Source of the DNA: SG8-41 sp036555615
GTDB taxonomy: Bacteria > Pseudomonadota > Gammaproteobacteria > Burkholderiales > SG8-41
Length of the DNA: 64,000 nucleotides
Assembly (NCBI GenBank): GCA_036555615.1
Contig: DATBKZ010000028.1
Span: 36,928 to 100,927 of the forward strand
Direction of reading: 5' to 3'
The position numbers were made by a program, and so were the translations under genes. This document shows, piece by piece, positions 7,865 through 16,587 of the stretch; positions within the stretch are counted from its first letter, which is position 1, and each line of letters starts with the position of its first letter. Below the pieces are notes generated by a model. That model ran no database searches. It was not told the DNA's origin and was given only the letters and a program-made list of their open reading frames with translations.

Positions 7865-8842
7865 TCAGCGAGGCATCAGGCCGGTTTGCCTGGCCACTTT
7901 GGAGAACGTTTCGATGTCGGCACGGAGGCTCCTGTCGGTTTCTTCCGGCGTGCTCGGCAGCACGTGGAAAGCCACGGCGTCCAGCCGATTCCTGATCTCG
8001 GGCAGATCAAGCACCCGTGCGACCTCCCCGCTGACTTGATTCAAGACGGCGCGCGGCGTACCGGTGGGCGCCACCAATCGTATTGCCCCGCTCCTCTCCC
8101 ATCCTGGCGCCACCTCGGCCATCTCCGACACTCCCGGCAAAAGGTACGATCGCTCGGTTGTCGCCAGCGCCAGCAACCGGCCATCCGCGACGAACGGCAG
8201 ACACACGGTCAGGGCTGAAACGCCGAAGTGCACTCGCCCGGCGGCGATCTCGATCAAGAATTCCGACTGCCCCTTGAATCCAACGTGCCTGGCCTTGACG
8301 CCAGCCGCGCGCAAGAATCTCTCGGCGTGTATATGCGTCGCGCTGCCGGCCCCCGCGGAGCCAAAGAGGAGCACGCGGGGCTTGGCCCGGGCAAGTGCGA
8401 TGAATTCATTCACCGACTTCACGCCCAGCTCGGGCGCCACGACCAGCACCAAGGTGCTGAACCCGATATTCGCTACACCGGAGAAGTCCTTCAGCGTGTC
8501 GTAGGAAAGGCTCCGTTGAAGTGCCGCAGCAATTGGAAATGCGGACGAAGTCAGCAAGAGCGTATGGCCATCCGGCGTGGCCCTGGCGACGATGGCGGCG
8601 CCTATCGTTCCCCCTGCCCCGGAGCGATTGTCCACCACTACCGGCTGTCCCCACCTCTCGCTCATCTTGGGTCCCATCATGCGTGCCAGGGTATCGGGTG
8701 TCCCGCCCGCGGAAAACGGAACAACCAGCCGAACCGGCCTGGTCGGGAATTTCTGGTCTGCCTGAGCGGGACCTGGGAGGCCCGTCGCCGCAATGCCAGC
8801 TGCGACCACCGTCGTGAATGCAACTCCTGACCAAGTACGCAT
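7865..8842 (-). CDS. Bug-family (TctC-type) periplasmic solute receptor
   Basis: A 325-residue secreted binding protein. Residues 1-28 are a signal peptide ending PAQA before DQKFPTRPVRLVVPFSAGG, the family's hallmark start of mature protein. Further signatures are VVVDNRSGAGGTIGA, the DTLKDFSGVANIG region, HVGFKG and the terminal helices. Bug receptors bind organic acids such as carboxylates or nicotinate in the periplasm, and many act without linked TctAB permease genes; none is present here. It diverges from the LysR gene at 9011 across a 168-base gap, a common receptor/regulator arrangement. Differs from the others in this window by HVGFKG in place of HVPYKG, so it may bind a different ligand. 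Confidence 0.92.
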   Translation of the reverse strand: MRTWSGVAFTTVVAAGIAATGLPGPAQADQKFPTRPVRLVVPFSAGGTPDTLARMMGPKMSERWGQPVVVDNRSGAGGTIGAAIVARATPDGHTLLLTSSAFPIAAALQRSLSYDTLKDFSGVANIGFSTLVLVVAPELGVKSVNEFIALARAKPRVLLFGSAGAGSATHIHAERFLRAAGVKARHVGFKGQSEFLIEIAAGRVHFGVSALTVCLPFVADGRLLALATTERSYLLPGVSEMAEVAPGWERSGAIRLVAPTGTPRAVLNQVSGEVARVLDLPEIRNRLDAVAFHVLPSTPEETDRSLRADIETFSKVARQTGLMPR

Positions 8843-9010
8843 GCTCCCTCCTCTCGCCCCCAGCCGCCTAGCAATGCCGCCGGGAATCCCTCGCTATGTC
8901 CCCTCTCCTTTCGTCCGGTGTACTCTCGAAAACGCGCAACTAGATTGACACTCTCCGTGCGAGGACGCAATCATCCGCTTTTCCCGACTCCATGAAATCT
9001 GGTCAACGGG

Positions 9011-9919
9011 ATGGAGCTGCGTGACATTGAATATTTCGCAGCGGTCGCCAAGCACGGGAATCTAGGGCGTGCGGCCGAAGCGCTGGGGATGAGCCAATCT
9101 GCGCTCAGCAAGAGTTTGCGGCGCCTGGAGGGCGAAATACGCGCGAAGCTGGTCAAGCGCACGCCCAAAGGCGTCGAACTGACCGCGGAGGGATCGACGT
9201 TGCTCTCGCGCATGCGGCAGGTTCAGTTAACTCTCGTCGACGTCACACGCGAGGTTTCGGAAGTGAGCCAGGGCCTCGCCGGACACCTGCGTATCTCGGC
9301 AGGACCCGGGCACTCGTACTATCTGTTGCCGACAGCCTGCAGCGCGTTTCTTGCGCAAGCTCCAAATGCCACGCTCAACGTGCGGGACCTGGGACAAGGC
9401 GTGGCGATACAGGCGTTGCGCAATGGCGATGTGGATGTTGCCATCACGGCGATCCGACCCTCCCTGGAGCACGATATCGTGCAAGAACACTTGTATGACG
9501 ATGAATACGTTGTATGCGCATCGGTCAATCATCGTCTGGCCAAGAAGAGACAAGTGACTCTCGCCGACGTGGCGCGGGAGCGCTGGGCGCAATCGGAACC
9601 GACATCTGCGCTCTGGCAGCACATGCATCAAGTCTTCGAGAGAAATGGATTGCCGCCGCCGCGCGTCACGGTCCAGGCACCGTCGCCGACACTACGACTC
9701 TCCCTCGTCGCGTCGTCAGACCTCCTGGGCTTCACGATGATTTCACTCGTTCGACAGGTATCTCCGTACTTGCGGTTGTCGGTGCTCCACGTCAAGGAAT
9801 TGACCTTGCCATTGCGACTCGTTGTCAGCTATCGCAAGAGCGGTTACCTCTCGCCGGTTGCCAAGCGATTCATCGAGATTCTGAAGATGACGGCAAAGGA
9901 AATAATTGAGGCAAAGTGA
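9011..9919 (+). CDS. LysR-family transcriptional regulator
   Basis: A 302-residue LysR regulator with the N-terminal helix-turn-helix (residues 1-60, RDIEYFAAVAKHGNLGRAAEALGMSQSALSKSLRRLE) and a periplasmic-binding-like effector domain from about residue 90 (LRISAGPGHSYYLLP onward). It lies divergent from a Bug receptor and directly upstream of the hotdog-UbiX-UbiD operon, so it may control either or both in response to the transported acid. The 168-base divergent gap contains TTGACA at 8945-8950 but only a poor -10, as expected for an activator-dependent promoter. Start ATG 9011; ribosome site is weak. Confidence 0.92.
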   Translation: MELRDIEYFAAVAKHGNLGRAAEALGMSQSALSKSLRRLEGEIRAKLVKRTPKGVELTAEGSTLLSRMRQVQLTLVDVTREVSEVSQGLAGHLRISAGPGHSYYLLPTACSAFLAQAPNATLNVRDLGQGVAIQALRNGDVDVAITAIRPSLEHDIVQEHLYDDEYVVCASVNHRLAKKRQVTLADVARERWAQSEPTSALWQHMHQVFERNGLPPPRVTVQAPSPTLRLSLVASSDLLGFTMISLVRQVSPYLRLSVLHVKELTLPLRLVVSYRKSGYLSPVAKRFIEILKMTAKEIIEAK

Positions 9920-9959
9920 GCGCAAGACGGGCCAGGCAACGGTTAGAGGGAGCAGACGC

Positions 9960-10382
9960 ATGTCTGAGGAATCAATAAGCATTGAAAAACTTCAGGCGCT
10001 GATCAGCCGCGGACCGTTCAACAAGTGGCTCAACTTCACCGTGCTGAAGGCGGGCGAGGACGGCGTCGAGATCCGCGCCGCGTGGCGCGAGGAGTGGGTG
10101 GTAAATCCGGAGCGCCGCTACACGCACGGCGGCATCCTCGCGGCGATCATCGACGTCGCTGCCGACTACGCAATCGCGGCGCAGCTCGGGCGCCCGGTGC
10201 CCACGATCGACATCCGCGTGGACTACCACAAGGCGGCGATGCCCGGGGATCTCACTGCGAAAGCGCGCGTGGTGCGCATGGGCAGCCAATATTCCACCGC
10301 GGAGGCCAACCTGTACGACAAGGACGGCGCGCTGGTGGCGAGCGGGCGCGGCACCTACTTCACGGCACCGCCGAAAGCGTAA
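9960..10382 (+). CDS. PaaI-like hotdog-fold thioesterase
   Basis: A 140-residue hotdog-fold protein related to PaaI/YdiI-type acyl-CoA thioesterases, which hydrolyse CoA thioesters in the cytosol. The key segment is NPERRYTHGGILAAIIDVAADYAI, with the HGG loop and the following Asp that serves catalysis in this family. The start is ATG at 9960, preceded by AGGGAG; an in-frame upstream codon at 9906 overlaps the LysR gene and lacks a ribosome site. It is the first gene of a plus-strand run with UbiX and UbiD. It may rescue trapped CoA or release the product acid of the pathway. Confidence 0.86.
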   Translation: MSEESISIEKLQALISRGPFNKWLNFTVLKAGEDGVEIRAAWREEWVVNPERRYTHGGILAAIIDVAADYAIAAQLGRPVPTIDIRVDYHKAAMPGDLTAKARVVRMGSQYSTAEANLYDKDGALVASGRGTYFTAPPKA

Positions 10383-10404
10383 TTTCTGATAGGCTTGACG
10401 GCCT

Positions 10405-11019
10405 GTGAACGCCGCGAAGCGACAGTCTCGGTCCCGAAAAAAGCGCCTGATCGTGGCGATGACGGGCGCGACCGGGTCGATCTACGGCGTGCGCATCCTC
10501 GAGACGCTGCGCGCGATCGGTGGCTGGGAAACGCACCTCATCGTCTCGGATGCCGGAGCGCTCAACGCCTGGTACGACCACAAGTTGACGCGCAAGGACC
10601 TCGCTAGGCTCGCCGATGTCGTGCACAACGTGCGCGATGTCGCGGCGTCGATCTCGAGCGGCTCGTTCGTCACCCACGGCATGGTGATCGCGCCGTGCTC
10701 GATGAAGACGCTCGCCGCCGTGGCGCTCGGCTTCTCGGACAATCTCATCTCGCGTGCCGCGGACGTGATCCTCAAGGAGCGCCGCCGCCTGGTGCTGATC
10801 GTGCGCGAAGCACCCCTTAACCTCGCGCACCTGCGCAACATGGTGCAGGTGACGGAGATGGGCGGCATCGTGTTTCCCCCGGTGCCGGCCTTCTACAGCC
10901 ACGCCAAGACGGTCGATGACCTGGTCAATCACACGGTCGGGCGGGTACTCGACCTCTTCGGCGTCGAGCACGACCGCATCAAGCGCTGGCAGGGCATGAA
11001 GGAGCCTCCCGCCCAATGA
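10405..11019 (+). CDS. ubiX: UbiX-family flavin prenyltransferase
   Basis: A 204-residue flavoprotein that prenylates FMN to make the cofactor (prFMN) needed by UbiD decarboxylases. Signature residues are MTGATGSIYG (S25 in the flavin-phosphate loop), VIAPCSMKTLAAVALGFSDNLISRAADV, and LIVREAPLNLAHLRNM with the conserved Arg/Glu. The start is GTG at 10405. Its TGA overlaps the ATG of the UbiD gene by 4 bases (ATGA), consistent with the two working together. Such paired UbiX proteins often serve a catabolic UbiD rather than ubiquinone synthesis; paralogues elsewhere in the genome cannot be excluded. Confidence 0.94.
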   Translation: MNAAKRQSRSRKKRLIVAMTGATGSIYGVRILETLRAIGGWETHLIVSDAGALNAWYDHKLTRKDLARLADVVHNVRDVAASISSGSFVTHGMVIAPCSMKTLAAVALGFSDNLISRAADVILKERRRLVLIVREAPLNLAHLRNMVQVTEMGGIVFPPVPAFYSHAKTVDDLVNHTVGRVLDLFGVEHDRIKRWQGMKEPPAQ

Positions 11020-12650
11020 AGCTGGAGAAGCCCGACGTCCGGAACGAGAACTTCCGGCAGTTTCTCGACCGGCTGCGCGCCGAGAAGGAACTGACGGACA
11101 TCCGCCAGCCGGTGGACATCCGGCACATCGCTACGCTGGTCGACCAGGCTGAGACCGCACTCCTCTTTCACAGCGTCATCGGCTACGACATGCCGGTCGT
11201 CTCCGGCATCATCCGCTCGCGCAACCGCGCCGTCCTCTCCATGGGCTGCTCGAGCTATCCGGAGATCGAGCACCGCCTGCAGCAGGGCATCGATCACCCG
11301 CTTCCGCCGAAGTACGTCGAAACGGCCCGCCACAAGGAGGTCATCGAAACGGATGGCAAAGTCGATCTCTTCCGACTGCCGATTCCGATGTCTTCCATCT
11401 ACGATGGCGGCCCGATGATCACGGCCGGCGTGGTGATCGCGAAGGACCCCGAGTACGGCATCAACTCCGGCATGTATCGCTTCATGGTGAAGGAGAAAAA
11501 CCTCACCGGGATCGATATCGTCACACCGAACAACATGCGGCTTTTCGCGCAGCGCGCCTACGAAGCCGGGCGCCCCTGCCCGATCTCGATCTCGATCGGG
11601 ACGCACCCGTTCGAGATCATGGGCTCGGGCTTCCGCGCGCCGCTCGGCGTGGACGAGATGGCGATCGCCGGCGGCATCCGCGGTGCCCCCGTCGAGCTCG
11701 CGATGTGCGAGACCATCGACATGCCGTGCCTCGCCGACGCCGAGATGGTGCTGGAAGCGGAAATCCTGCCAACCGGCTGGACGCACCCCGAGGGCCGCTT
11801 CGGTGAATTCACGCGCCTGATGGGCGGGCTGCACTGGAATCCGCTGGTGCGGGTGAAGGCCGTCACCCGGCGCAAGGACGCGATCTACTACGCGCTCCAC
11901 ATGCCGTGGGAAAACACGTGGCTCGCCGCGCCCACCCGCTATACCGCCATCCGGCGCGCGCTGAAGAACGCCGGCGTGCAGGTGAAGGACATCAACGTGA
12001 CGCTCGGCGGCTGCGGCTTCTGGCACGCCATCGTCTCGATCAATAAGCAGGCGGGCGAAGGCAAGAATGCGCTGCTTGCTGCCCTCACGGCGCAGGACAT
12101 CAAGCACGTGGTGGTGGTGGATGACGACATCGATGTCTTCGACCCGACTGACGTCGAGTGGGCGATTGCGACGAGGGTGCAGGGCGACAAGGACGTCATC
12201 GTCATTCCCGGCGCGCGCGCGAAGCCCCTCGACCCGAGCCTCGCGGTGACGCCCCCCGGGGTGGTTCCGACCGGGGCCAAGGTCGGCATCGACGCCACCA
12301 TCGGCGAAGGCATCCCGCGCGAGCGCTTCGAGCGCATCGCCTACGCCTATGCCGACCGCGCGAAGATCGCCGACTACGTCAAGGGCAAGGCCGATGCCGC
12401 GCCGAAAGCCGCCGGCCATGACGACAAGGTGACGGCGCAGCTCGCGGGCAAGATACTCGGCCTGATCGAAAAAGAGCCGAAGTACTACCAGGAGATTGCC
12501 GAGCACTTCGGGGAATACGAGTTCCAGGCCGTCGCGCGCGCGCTGGGACGGCTCTACGCCGAGGAAAAGCTGTGGCAGGACGCGCGCGGGCGCATGTGCG
12601 TGCGCGGCTCCGCGTTCGCCGCCAAGCCGCCCAAGGTCCGCGACGAGTGA
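11016..12650 (+). CDS. UbiD-family prenyl-FMN-dependent decarboxylase
   Basis: A 544-residue UbiD-family (de)carboxylase acting on alpha,beta-unsaturated or aromatic acids. The conserved metal/cofactor and catalytic residues are visible: N150 with R155 in NSGMYR, and the two glutamates E259 and E264 in HPEGRFGEFT, matching the Arg-Glu-Glu set known from Fdc1/UbiD. About 70 residues at the C-terminus (from about 465: KVTAQLAGKILGLIEKEPKY) look like an added winged-helix-like module, making it longer than the roughly 490 residues of standard UbiD. The flanking UbiX, 2-hydroxyacid dehydrogenase, enoyl-CoA hydratase and CoA ligase suggest catabolism, not ubiquinone synthesis. The substrate is unknown. 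Confidence 0.92.
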   Translation: MKLEKPDVRNENFRQFLDRLRAEKELTDIRQPVDIRHIATLVDQAETALLFHSVIGYDMPVVSGIIRSRNRAVLSMGCSSYPEIEHRLQQGIDHPLPPKYVETARHKEVIETDGKVDLFRLPIPMSSIYDGGPMITAGVVIAKDPEYGINSGMYRFMVKEKNLTGIDIVTPNNMRLFAQRAYEAGRPCPISISIGTHPFEIMGSGFRAPLGVDEMAIAGGIRGAPVELAMCETIDMPCLADAEMVLEAEILPTGWTHPEGRFGEFTRLMGGLHWNPLVRVKAVTRRKDAIYYALHMPWENTWLAAPTRYTAIRRALKNAGVQVKDINVTLGGCGFWHAIVSINKQAGEGKNALLAALTAQDIKHVVVVDDDIDVFDPTDVEWAIATRVQGDKDVIVIPGARAKPLDPSLAVTPPGVVPTGAKVGIDATIGEGIPRERFERIAYAYADRAKIADYVKGKADAAPKAAGHDDKVTAQLAGKILGLIEKEPKYYQEIAEHFGEYEFQAVARALGRLYAEEKLWQDARGRMCVRGSAFAAKPPKVRDE

Positions 12651-12656
12651 CGGGCA

Positions 12657-13649
12657 ATGCCCGGCGAAATCCTGCATCTCCATCTGGAGAGCTTCCGCAA
12701 GCGCCCCGCCCTCTTTCATCTCACCGATGACCGCTGGCGCGCAGCCGCCCGGCGTCATCGGGCGCTCGCGAAGCGGCTCCGCGTCACCATCGGCTGGGAC
12801 GGAGACATCATCGGCGACGCGTTGAAGACCGCCGATGTGATGATCAATTCGAGCCCGCCCCGCGAGATTCTGCGCAGCCGCGCACCGCGCCTGAAGTGGA
12901 TCCAGACCACCGGCGCGGGCATCGACAACCTGCTGCCGCTCGACTGGCTGCCCGCCGATATCGCGCTCACCAACAACCGCGGCGCCCACGGCGCGAAGGC
13001 CGAGGATTCCTGCGCCATGGCAATCTCGCTCCTCAATGCGCGGCTGCCGCAGCTTCTCGCGAGCCAGCGCACTCGCGCGTGGGAGCCCGTCTACACGACT
13101 CCGGTCGCAGGCAAGACGGCAGTCGTCATCGGCTTCGGAGACCTCGGGCAGGCCGCGGGCCGCGCCGCGAAGAAGCTTGGCGCGCGGGTGATCGCCGTTA
13201 CCCGCACCGGCAGGGCCGCTCGCCCGGCTGATGCGGTCTATCGGGTGAACCGGATCGACCGCGTGTTGCCCCAGGCCGACTTCGTGGTTGTCACGACGCC
13301 CCTCACGCCGGAGTCCCGGAACCTGCTCGACCGCAGGCGCCTCGATCTCCTCAAGCCGGAGGCCGGCCTCGTCAACATCGGCCGCTCGCCCGTCGTCGAT
13401 TACGACGCACTGCGTGAAAAGCTCGAGGCGGGCACGCTTGCCGGCGCGGTGCTCGATGTCTTCCAGCCGGAGCCGCTCCCCGCCGACTCCCCTCTGTGGG
13501 ACACTCCCAACCTCGTCGTCATGCCCCATGTGAGCTGCGACGATCCGCGCTACGTCGACCGGCTGCTCGATTTCTGGTTCGAGAATCTTGCGCGCTTCCG
13601 CGCCGGCAAACGGCTCAAGAACCTGATCGACCGCGGTCGGGGCTATTAG
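12657..13649 (+). CDS. D-2-hydroxyacid dehydrogenase family protein
   Basis: A 330-residue NAD(P)-dependent enzyme of the D-isomer 2-hydroxyacid dehydrogenase family, which interconverts 2-oxo and D-2-hydroxy acids. It has TTGAGIDNLLPLDWLP in the substrate domain, the nucleotide-binding loop GFGDLGQAAG near residue 160, the catalytic Arg in NIGRSPVVDYDAL, the Glu in DVFQPEPL and the His in MPHVSCDD, so the Arg-Glu-His catalytic set is complete. It starts 6 bases after UbiD and ends 3 bases before the enoyl-CoA hydratase, so it belongs to that operon. A glyoxylate/hydroxypyruvate-reductase-like activity is possible but the real substrate is unknown. Confidence 0.9.
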   Translation: MPGEILHLHLESFRKRPALFHLTDDRWRAAARRHRALAKRLRVTIGWDGDIIGDALKTADVMINSSPPREILRSRAPRLKWIQTTGAGIDNLLPLDWLPADIALTNNRGAHGAKAEDSCAMAISLLNARLPQLLASQRTRAWEPVYTTPVAGKTAVVIGFGDLGQAAGRAAKKLGARVIAVTRTGRAARPADAVYRVNRIDRVLPQADFVVVTTPLTPESRNLLDRRRLDLLKPEAGLVNIGRSPVVDYDALREKLEAGTLAGAVLDVFQPEPLPADSPLWDTPNLVVMPHVSCDDPRYVDRLLDFWFENLARFRAGKRLKNLIDRGRGY

Positions 13650-13652
13650 CAA

Positions 13653-14444
13653 GTGCGCGCGACCGGCCCTTCGTCGAATCTGATTCTCGCCCGCATCGAG
13701 CCGCGCGCGGGCGGGCGCGTCGCGACCGTCACCGTCAACAACCCGGAAAAGCGCAACGCCCTCGGCCTCGCCGGCAAGAAGGAGCTCGCCGCCGTCTTTC
13801 GCAAGCTGGCGCGGGACCGGGCTCTGCGCGTCGCCGTTCTCACGGGTGCCGGAGACCGCTCCTTCATCGCCGGCGCCGATATCGCGGAGATGAAGAATCT
13901 CAAGCCAAAGGAGGCGCACGAGGTGCACGCCTGGGTCCACCGCGCGTGCGACGCGATTCGCGCCCTGCCCGTCCCCGTAATCGCCCGCGTCAATGGCTAT
14001 TGCTTCGGTGCCGGCATGGAGATCGCTGCCTCGTGCGACATGCGCATCGGCGTCACGACCGCGAAGTTCGGCATGCCTGAAGTGCGTTTCGGCATCCCGT
14101 CGGGCATGGAAGCCTGCCTGCTCCCGCAACTGATCGGCTGGGGCAAGACGCGCGAGCTGGTCTTCACCGGCGACCCTATCGATGCCGCCGAGGCCTACCG
14201 CTGCGGCTTCCTCGAAAAGCTCGCCGAGCCCGCAGGCCTTGACGCGGGAGTCGAGCAGTGGGTCTCCTCCATCCTCGCCGCCGGTCCGCGCGCGATCCGG
14301 TTGCAGAAGGCGCTGGTGCGCGACTGGGAGCGCATGACGATCAAGCAGGCGGTGCAGGCCGGGATCCGCGCCTGCACCGAGGCCCGCCGCACCGATGAGC
14401 CGAAGCGGCTCATGGCGGCGTTCCTCGAGCGCCGGAAGAAGTGA
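13653..14444 (+). CDS. Enoyl-CoA hydratase/isomerase family protein
   Basis: A 263-residue crotonase-fold enzyme. The oxyanion-hole region FIAGADIAEMK and the segment NGYCFGAGMEIAASCDMRIG are present, and both catalytic glutamates of true hydratases appear (in GAGMEIA and in FGMPEVRFG), so water addition to an enoyl-CoA is plausible. The start is GTG at 13653, only 3 bases after the preceding stop. The next gene is a CoA ligase beta subunit 17 bases on, so a CoA-thioester intermediate is handled in this operon. Which acyl-CoA is used cannot be read from sequence. Confidence 0.9.
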   Translation: MRATGPSSNLILARIEPRAGGRVATVTVNNPEKRNALGLAGKKELAAVFRKLARDRALRVAVLTGAGDRSFIAGADIAEMKNLKPKEAHEVHAWVHRACDAIRALPVPVIARVNGYCFGAGMEIAASCDMRIGVTTAKFGMPEVRFGIPSGMEACLLPQLIGWGKTRELVFTGDPIDAAEAYRCGFLEKLAEPAGLDAGVEQWVSSILAAGPRAIRLQKALVRDWERMTIKQAVQAGIRACTEARRTDEPKRLMAAFLERRKK

Positions 14445-14461
14445 CGTCACGCCTGTAAAGC

Positions 14462-15598
14462 ATGTATCTGCTGGAGCATGACGCCAAGCAACTTCTCGCC
14501 GCGCGCGGGATTCCCGTGCCGGCGGGGGCCCTCATCGAGCGCGCGAGCGCCCTTCGCACGACCACGCTTCCTCCCGGACCGTGGATGGTCAAGGGACAGA
14601 TTGCCGCCGGCGGGCGCGGCAAGGCGGGCCTTATTCGAAAGGTCGCAACGCGGCAAGATCTCACTGATCAAGTGCTGGCGCTTCTCGGCTCCCGTTCGGG
14701 AGCGCGCGCGGTCGAATCGGTGCGCATCGAGCAGCAGGTCCGGGCCGCGCGGCAGGCGTATATCGGGCTCCTCCTCGATGCGGCCGGCGGCGGCGTGCGC
14801 GTCCTGGTTTCCGAGAAGGGGGGCATGGACATCGAGCAGGTCTCCCCCGACCTCATCCACAGCGGGCGCGCGGAGGCCGACGCGCAATCCATCACGGCGT
14901 GTGTGCGGCACCTCACGCAGAATCTGCCGCCCGACTTCGGTCTGCCGCTGCGCGAAGCCGGGGAAGGGCTGGCGCACGCGTTCGCAGACCTCGAGGCTCT
15001 GCTGATCGAAGTCAACCCCCTCTTCGTCCTCGACGGCGGCCGCTGGCTCGCCGGTGACGCCAAGGTCGTCACCGATGACAACGCCCTGCCGCGCCAGAAG
15101 GAGCTGGAATCGCTCCTCAAGGCGCGCGCCGACGCCTATCCGGACGTCGCGCGCAAGCACGAGCACGGTTTTGACTACGTGGTTGTCGATCCTGCGGGCG
15201 AAATCGGATTGCTGACGACGGGAGCCGGGCTCTCGATGATGCTGATCGACGAGCTGCGCGCGGCGGGACTGAAGCCCTACAACTTTCTCGATATCCGGAC
15301 CGGGGGGCTGCGCGGCGAGACCCGGCGCCTCACGCAGGTGCTCAACTGGATCGGCGAGGGGAAAAGCGTCAAGGTGCTTCTGGTGAATATTTTCGCCGGC
15401 ATCACCGACCTCGGCGAGTTCGCGCGGCTGCTGGTCGAGTCGATTGCCGCGGCGCTGCAGTTCAAGCTGCCGGTCGTCGCGCGGCTGGTGGGTAACGGCC
15501 TGCCCGAGGCGCGCGAGGTCCTCGCCGCAGCGCGCATCGCGCTTCTTACCGATCTCGACGACGCCCTCGCAGCCGCGCGCGCGCATTTGAAGAAGTGA
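14462..15598 (+). CDS. Succinate/malate--CoA ligase beta-subunit-like ATP-grasp protein
   Basis: A 378-residue homologue of SucC/MtkA, the nucleotide-binding subunit of ADP-forming acid-CoA ligases. It opens MYLLEHDAKQLLAARGIPVP, has an ATP-grasp core (GPWMVKGQIAAGGRGKAG) and a C-terminal CoA-ligase domain with NFLDIRTGG and LLVNIFAGITDLGEFARLL. Length is close to E. coli SucC (388). Its last codon overlaps the GTG of the alpha-subunit gene, as in sucCD. It lies in a catabolic operon and not beside TCA-cycle genes, and sequence differs from the housekeeping form, so malate, itaconate or another short diacid is as likely as succinate. Confidence 0.9.
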   Translation: MYLLEHDAKQLLAARGIPVPAGALIERASALRTTTLPPGPWMVKGQIAAGGRGKAGLIRKVATRQDLTDQVLALLGSRSGARAVESVRIEQQVRAARQAYIGLLLDAAGGGVRVLVSEKGGMDIEQVSPDLIHSGRAEADAQSITACVRHLTQNLPPDFGLPLREAGEGLAHAFADLEALLIEVNPLFVLDGGRWLAGDAKVVTDDNALPRQKELESLLKARADAYPDVARKHEHGFDYVVVDPAGEIGLLTTGAGLSMMLIDELRAAGLKPYNFLDIRTGGLRGETRRLTQVLNWIGEGKSVKVLLVNIFAGITDLGEFARLLVESIAAALQFKLPVVARLVGNGLPEAREVLAAARIALLTDLDDALAAARAHLKK

Positions 15599-16476
15599 CT
15601 CCGAATCCGCGCATCGACAGGACGACCCCTGTCGTCGTTCAGGGCATCACCGGCCGCGCCGGCCAGCTGCACAGCCGGCTCATGCGGCAGTACGGCACGA
15701 ACATCGCCGGCGGCGTCTCGCCCGGTGCCAAGATACGCGAAGTGAACGGCGTGCCGGTTTTTCCCGGCTGCGCCGAGGCGGTGGCGGCAACCGGCGCGCG
15801 CGCAAGCGTGCTGCTGGTGGGCGCGATGCAGCTGCTGCCGGCAATGCAGGAGGCCGTTGCCGCCGGCATCCGCTACCTCGTGACGCCGACCGAAGGCATG
15901 CCAGTCCACGACGCGCTGAAGGCATTGAAGCTCTGTCGCGAGACGGGCACGGTCTGGGTCGGTGCATCCACCCCCGGGATGGCGGTGCCCGGAGAGGCGA
16001 AGCTCGGGTTTCTGCCCGACGATTCGCTCACGCCCGGCCCGCTCGGGCTCATGTCCAAATCCGGGACGCTCTCGTACGAGTCCGGCTACCGCCTCGCCCA
16101 GCGCGGCGTCGGAACATCGGTATGGATCGGCGTCGGCGGCGATCCGGTGAAGGGCACGCGCTTCGCGGAGCTGGTGCCCTTCTACGCCGCGGACGCTCAG
16201 ACCGAAGCGCTGCTCATCATCGGGGAGATCGGCGGCACCGACGAGGAAGAATTCGCCCAGGCCCTGCGCGCAGAACGCTTCGGAAAGCCCGTGTTCGCGC
16301 TGCTGGCAGGCCGCAGTGCTCCGGAAGGCGTGACGATGGGCCATGCCGGCGCGCTGGTGCACGGCAGCAGCGGCACCTACGCCGCCAAGCGCGCCGCGCT
16401 TGAATCAGCGGGCGCCCGGGTATTCTCGAGCCTCAACGAAATGGTGGACGAAATCGCGCGCCGCCTGCGCCCGTAG
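15595..16476 (+). CDS. Succinate/malate--CoA ligase alpha-subunit-like protein
   Basis: A 293-residue homologue of SucD/MtkB. The N-terminal CoA-binding Rossmann domain shows VVVQGITGRAGQLHSRLM and GGVSPG; the catalytic histidine that carries the phosphate is H250 in MGHAGALVHGSSG. The start is GTG at 15595, overlapping the beta-subunit stop (GTGA). Together the two subunits would form an acid-CoA ligase that either makes the CoA ester of a diacid or recovers ATP from one. It is the last gene of the UbiX/UbiD operon; a perfect palindrome 9 bases after the stop is a likely terminator. Confidence 0.92.
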   Translation: MTPNPRIDRTTPVVVQGITGRAGQLHSRLMRQYGTNIAGGVSPGAKIREVNGVPVFPGCAEAVAATGARASVLLVGAMQLLPAMQEAVAAGIRYLVTPTEGMPVHDALKALKLCRETGTVWVGASTPGMAVPGEAKLGFLPDDSLTPGPLGLMSKSGTLSYESGYRLAQRGVGTSVWIGVGGDPVKGTRFAELVPFYAADAQTEALLIIGEIGGTDEEEFAQALRAERFGKPVFALLAGRSAPEGVTMGHAGALVHGSSGTYAAKRAALESAGARVFSSLNEMVDEIARRLRP

Positions 16477-16484
16477 CGCCACAG

Positions 16485-16505
16485 AAAAGGTTCCAGGAAC
16501 CTTTT
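16485..16505 (+). terminator. Palindrome after the CoA-ligase operon (likely terminator)
   Basis: Perfect 10-base arms AAAAGGTTCC and GGAACCTTTT around a single A, followed by CTTCG. Its left A-run and right T-run make it usable in both directions. The core GGTTCC/GGAACC links it to the GTCAGG palindromic family. Confidence 0.6.
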
Positions 16506-16520
16506 CTTCGCCGCGAATCT

Positions 16521-16543
16521 CCCCTCTCCGCTCGGGAGAGGGG
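16521..16543. repeat. Palindromic element, CGAGC-loop family (copy 1, inverted)
   Basis: Arms CCCCTCTCC (16521-16529) and GGAGAGGGG (16535-16543) with loop GCTCG. Copies in the other orientation occur at 34824-34846 and 37108-37126 with loop CGAGC. All three lie at gene junctions. Confidence 0.7.
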
Positions 16544-16559
16544 CGGGGGTGTAGCAGAG

Positions 16560-16581
16560 AAAAGGTGTTAGGACCCTTTTT
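16560..16581 (-). terminator. Imperfect palindrome between convergent genes
   Basis: AAAAGG ... CCCTTTTT with a GTGTTAGGA-like middle, a degenerate relative of the GTCAGG elements. It sits just downstream of the SDR gene (minus strand), where it could act as a terminator. Confidence 0.45.
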
Positions 16582-16587
16582 CGGCGG

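Noticed and set aside
8945..8973. TTGACA with CAATCA as LysR promoter
   Set aside because: The -10 matches poorly; mentioned under the LysR gene only and not listed as a promoter.
14462..16476. Naming the CoA-ligase pair sucC/sucD
   Set aside because: Context is a catabolic operon without TCA genes and the family also covers malate-CoA ligase and others, so only the family is claimed.
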